A stretch of DNA of 64,000 nt, taken from Caproicibacterium sp. BJN0003 (lineage in GTDB: Bacteria; Bacillota; Clostridia; Oscillospirales; Acutalibacteraceae). Under the pieces are notes generated by a model, which made no database searches, was not told where the DNA came from, and saw only the letters and a list, made by a program, of their open reading frames with translations. The position numbers were made by a program, and so were the translations under genes. The stretch is from contig NZ_CP111108.1 of assembly GCF_026314295.1 (NCBI RefSeq), positions 124,001 through 188,000 on the forward strand. The letters are read 5' to 3'. Of this stretch, positions 61,354 through 64,000 are shown in pieces; the first letter of the stretch is position 1, and each line of letters begins with the position of its first letter.

Positions 61354-61478
61354 TATACACTTCTGCGGTCGAAAAATACCGTCAATGGATGGCAGAGAGC
61401 ATTTTGAAAATTGGCGATATATACGGTTAAGAAAGAAACAGCCCATCATAGTAAAGTCTGCAAGTTTGGACGATTTCG

Positions 61479-61494
61479 TCCCGACAATGAAGCC
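61479..61494 (+). repeat. right attachment site core
   Basis: TCCCGACAATGAAGCC, identical to 40509-40524. Confidence 0.9.
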
Positions 61495-61507
61495 TTTGGA
61501 CAACTAA
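61479..61507 (+). pseudogene. displaced 3' end of the original lysS
   Basis: In the lysS frame this reads P-T-M-K-P-L-D-N-stop and is followed by a terminator. It is the chromosomal end of lysS that was cut off by integration. Confidence 0.85.
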
Positions 61508-61551
61508 AGGCTACGAATCTTTATAATCAGGTACAACTTGATTTGTACTTT

Positions 61552-61583
61552 AAAAGCCCGCTGAGAAATCAGCGGGCTTTTTT
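61552..61583 (+). terminator. original lysS terminator
   Basis: AAAAGCCCGCTGA and TCAGCGGGCTTTT with a GAAA loop, then TT. Now separated from lysS by the element. Confidence 0.85.
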
Positions 61584-61707
61584 GCGTCTACCTTTTTTCT
61601 GATTGGACAAGACAGATCTTTTTATTTTGCAGTCTTCACGTAAAAAACTATTTTGATATAAATTGCAATCAAGAAAGAAGCTAAAAAGTTTTTACAAATA
61701 TGAAAGC

Positions 61708-61752
61708 AAAAAGATAGGCAGCCGCTTTTAAAAAGTGGCTGCCTATCTTTTT
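61708..61752. terminator. bidirectional terminator
   Basis: AAAAAGATAGGCAGCC pairs with GGCTGCCTATCTTTTT. It ends the minus-strand kinase transcript. Otherwise the region 61584-61791 shows no gene. Confidence 0.85.
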
Positions 61753-61791
61753 AGGAGGACAGAATCAAATGAAATTTGATGAAGTCTTTTC

Positions 61792-62754
61792 TCAGACAGT
61801 GGAAAGACGCTGGTTGATTTCTTCCAAAGTGGGCATGGAAGGAATTGCGCCATGCTTTTCGATGCAGCAGCTGGCGGCTGCGTTTGCAAAATGCGCATAT
61901 TGAGAAAGCTCCTTCAGAGAGAGATCGTCAAGCAATTTTGAACTCTCACAGATGCGGGATAAAATACCGCTGCAGAAGCAGTCTCCGGCGCCGTTAGTAT
62001 CAATGGCATGCCCGGGAACCGGTGGCGCAAAAACGCAGCCTTCCCGGTTAAAAACGTAAGCTCCATTTTTGCCAAGGGTGATAAAAACCGCTTTCACCCC
62101 ATAGTCGATCAAAAATTTTCCGGCTGCTTTGGGATCTTTTTTCGGTGTGACAAAATCGGTCTCTTCTTCGGATAGTTTGATGACGTCAATATATGGCAGT
62201 ACCGAACGGATTTCTTCTTTGGCTTTTTCTTCGCTCGGCCACAAAGATGCACGGTAGTTAGGGTCGTAAGAGATGATACAACCGGCTTTTTTAGCAGTTT
62301 CCAAAGCAGAAAAGGTGGCAGTACGGGAGGGTTCATTCGTCAGAGAGAGAGACCCAATGTGAAAAATCTTAGTGTTCCGGAGAATATCGTCCTTTACTTC
62401 TTCCCGGCGGAGCATTGTGTCTGCACCGGGTTTCCTGGCAAAAGAGAAGCTTCTCTGTCCGTCTTCTGAAAGGCTTACAAAGGAAAGCGTGGTAAAATAG
62501 TTCGGGTCGACAATTAGACCGGAAGTGTCCACATGTTCCCTTTTTAAAACAGATTCCAAAAAGCGGCCGTTAAGATCGCTGCCGACTTTTCCGATAAAAG
62601 CGGTTTGAAAGTGCATCCGGCTAAGTCCTGTAAGGACGTTCGCTGGCGCTCCTCCCGGATTCTGCTCAAAAAGATGCATCCCGTTTTGAGAGATTCCGGC
62701 GTCGGTAAAATCCACCAAAAGTTCTCCTAAAGCTGCCACATCATACATTTTCAT
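61792..62754 (-). CDS. PfkB-family carbohydrate kinase (fructokinase-like)
   Basis: A 320-residue sugar kinase. The PfkB signatures are present: NPGGAPANVLTGLSR near the N-terminus and the anion-hole/catalytic motif DTNGAGDCFCSG near residue 250 (Thr to Asn change at the second position). It probably phosphorylates fructose or a related sugar brought in by the adjacent RbsC/RbsA-type importer; ribokinase activity is an alternative. AAGGGATG lies before the ATG. It is the last gene of a minus-strand sugar operon. Confidence 0.88.
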   Translation of the reverse strand: MKMYDVAALGELLVDFTDAGISQNGMHLFEQNPGGAPANVLTGLSRMHFQTAFIGKVGSDLNGRFLESVLKREHVDTSGLIVDPNYFTTLSFVSLSEDGQRSFSFARKPGADTMLRREEVKDDILRNTKIFHIGSLSLTNEPSRTATFSALETAKKAGCIISYDPNYRASLWPSEEKAKEEIRSVLPYIDVIKLSEEETDFVTPKKDPKAAGKFLIDYGVKAVFITLGKNGAYVFNREGCVFAPPVPGHAIDTNGAGDCFCSGILSRICESSKLLDDLSLKELSQYAHFANAAASCCIEKHGAIPSMPTLEEINQRLSTV

Positions 62755-62843
62755 ATCATCCCTTCTTTGTCTTTAAAAGTTTTTCATCAGAAAACAGATT
62801 GAAAAATCCTAGATAGGAAAATTCACTTTTAAAAACAATGTGA

Positions 62844-63797
62844 TCAGTGGTTCTGATATCCAAGTTTCCGCTTTTGCAGGCAGTCAAATCCAACTGCCAG
62901 AAGAAGGATCACGCCTTCTACCACCATCTGAACATATTCGCTGATATTCAAAAGAACCATGCCATTTTTCAGGATTCCCATGATGAAAACGCCTGCCACA
63001 ACGTTAGAGAGTTTGCCGGAGCCGCCTGAAAGGCTTACGCCGCCAAGGGCCACTGCGGTAATTACCTGGAATTCATAGCCTTTGCCTGCGGTAGGCTGGC
63101 CGGAATTAGTGCGTGCCAGCATAATAATACCTGCGATGCCTGCAAAGAGGCCGGAAAGCGCAAAGATCAGATATTTGACTCTCTTTACCCGGATACCTGC
63201 CATCTGTGCGGCGGTCTCGTTTCCGCCCAATGCATAAAAATATCTGCCGAAATAGGTTTTGTTAAGAATGAATCCGCCAATGAGAAAAATAACGATCATG
63301 ACGATCACGGGAATCGGAATAAAACCGACATATCCCTGCCCGATGGTTGCAAATCCTTTCGGAAAGCCAAAAATCGGCATTCCTTTTGAAATAATGTACG
63401 CGAAGCCTTCAAAAATCGTTTGAGAAGCGAAGGTTACGATAAGGGAGGGAATATTCATATTAGCGACCAAAAGGCCGTTTAAAAATCCGATCGCGGTACT
63501 AGAAAGCAACGCAATCAGAATTGCGAGCCACATATTCATGCCCATATTGACCATCAAATACGCTGCGATAATATTAACAAACGTGATAATGGAGCCGGTG
63601 GAAAGATCGATTCCGCCAATCAGGATCACATAAGTCATACCGACGGAGGCAATCCCAAGCACGGCGATTTGCCGGGCGATGTTGATTAGATTATTGGGGC
63701 TCAAAAAGTCACTGCTCAAACATGAGAAAATAATAAACAGGGCAATGAGCGCAACATAGATTGCCCGTTCTTTTAAAATAGGAATAACCTTTTTCAT
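62844..63797 (-). CDS. rbsC: ribose-type sugar ABC transporter permease (RbsC family)
   Basis: A 317-residue CUT2 permease with about ten predicted helices and the family segments GGIDLSTGSIITF and VALGGVSLSGGSGKLSNVV. It is clearly distinct from MglC in this window. Its ATG overlaps the stop of the ATPase gene by 4 bp. Substrate is inferred as ribose or fructose from the family and the neighbouring kinase. Confidence 0.9.
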   Translation of the reverse strand: MKKVIPILKERAIYVALIALFIIFSCLSSDFLSPNNLINIARQIAVLGIASVGMTYVILIGGIDLSTGSIITFVNIIAAYLMVNMGMNMWLAILIALLSSTAIGFLNGLLVANMNIPSLIVTFASQTIFEGFAYIISKGMPIFGFPKGFATIGQGYVGFIPIPVIVMIVIFLIGGFILNKTYFGRYFYALGGNETAAQMAGIRVKRVKYLIFALSGLFAGIAGIIMLARTNSGQPTAGKGYEFQVITAVALGGVSLSGGSGKLSNVVAGVFIMGILKNGMVLLNISEYVQMVVEGVILLLAVGFDCLQKRKLGYQNH

Positions 63798-64000
63798 GCC
63801 GATTTCTCCTTTTTCACGTTGGAAGCAAAATTCATAATCGTTTCCTGACTAAAAGAATCTTTCTCCAATTCACCGGTAATTTTTCCCTCTGCCAAAACCA
63901 AAATTCGGTCGGACATTCCCATCAGTTCTTCCATTTCGGAAGAAATTAAAAGAATGGTTTTGCCCTGCTCGACGAGGTCGTTAATAAGTTTATAGATTTC
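63794..64000 (-). CDS. rbsA: sugar ABC transporter ATP-binding protein (RbsA family), C-terminal end
   Basis: The last 68 residues of a CUT2 ATPase: LVEQGKTILLISSEMEELMGMSDRILVLAEGKI is the conserved stretch after the second Walker B. The rest lies beyond the window. The stop overlaps the permease start (ATGA), confirming one operon. Confidence 0.85.
   Translation of the reverse strand, partial: EIYKLINDLVEQGKTILLISSEMEELMGMSDRILVLAEGKITGELEKDSFSQETIMNFASNVKKEKSA

Larger units (their letters stand above)
40509..61494 (+). mobile_element. ~21 kb Tn916-type integrated element in the 3' end of lysS
   Basis: Bounded by the 16-bp direct repeats and by arm-type repeats at both ends; the tyrosine integrase and excisionase-like genes lie beside the right end. 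Cargo and maintenance genes include a GNAT enzyme, a zinc-module/nuclease-like protein, ParA/ParB, a CnaB surface protein (frameshifted), a truncated type III Res, an XRE/ImmA switch, a Y-family polymerase, a sigma-like factor and a MazF-like protein. No relaxase, type IV coupling protein or VirB4-like ATPase was seen, so self-transfer is unlikely. Conserved parts resemble clostridial conjugative elements whose transfer region has been lost (inference). Confidence 0.9.

Noticed and set aside
61211-61507. A 98-codon frame between int and the right end
   Set aside because: Starts inside int and runs across the attachment site in a frame different from lysS; no ribosome site.

Overview
The window looks like chromosome of a low-to-moderate GC Gram-positive anaerobe of the class Clostridia, most likely an Oscillospiraceae/Ruminococcaceae-type organism. 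The grounds are the A/T-rich intergenic regions, strong AGGAGG ribosome sites, consensus sigma-A promoters, the NifU-like/GGGtGRT gene pair, DUF4358 and DUF4830 proteins, FtsEX followed by a coiled-coil M23 hydrolase, and YesMN-type sugar sensing. No rRNA, tRNA or CRISPR array was found.

Chromosomal backbone, left part (1-40.5 kb): an ABC ATPase fragment; a DUF1015 gene; a CYTH protein; a two-gene glycine betaine importer (a fused binding protein-permease plus a CBS-domain ATPase); a DtxR-type metalloregulator; a five-coordinate sugar block on the minus strand (two periplasmic-binding proteins, a YesM-like kinase and a YesN-like regulator in one overlapping operon, next to mglB-mglA-mglC); an ABC-2 exporter pair; a 1005-residue protein resembling a degenerate P-type ATPase; rlmB; an OGG1-type glycosylase; class II aldolase; the NifU-like/GGGtGRT pair; a signal-peptidase-like protein without its catalytic residues; secA; an EF-G paralogue; a pseudouridine synthase; a PucR/CdaR-type regulator; ftsE-ftsX-M23 hydrolase; greA; and lysS.

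Mobile region (40,509-61,494): a ~21 kb Tn916-type integrated element sits in the last codons of lysS. Both junctions carry the same 16 bp, TCCCGACAATGAAGCC. The element supplies a new lysS end (..KPID) and the displaced old end (..KPLDN, stop, terminator) survives at the far junction. It carries a GNAT acetyltransferase, a zinc-module/nuclease-like protein, parA-parB, a lipoprotein, a frameshifted CnaB-repeat surface protein, a truncated type III restriction (Res) protein, YwbE, an XRE/ImmA immunity pair divergent from a Y-family polymerase operon, a sigma-like factor, a MazF/PemK-like protein, three tandem excisionase-like genes and the integrase. No relaxase, coupling protein, VirB4 or other transfer ATPase is visible, so it is probably a non-autonomous or decaying relative of a conjugative element.

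The most unusual part is the element's non-coding layer: a multi-hairpin leader before parA, a ~113 nt extended hairpin ending in a U-tract, a hairpin that hides the ribosome site of the sigma-like gene, and a 42 bp sequence repeated (40/42) upstream of both the parA operon and the mazF-xis-int operon. A testable reading is that the sigma-like protein, translated only when its leader opens, acts at the two 42 bp copies to coordinate partition and excision.

Right flank (61.5-64 kb): a PfkB-family sugar kinase and an RbsC/RbsA-type sugar importer on the minus strand, running off the window end.
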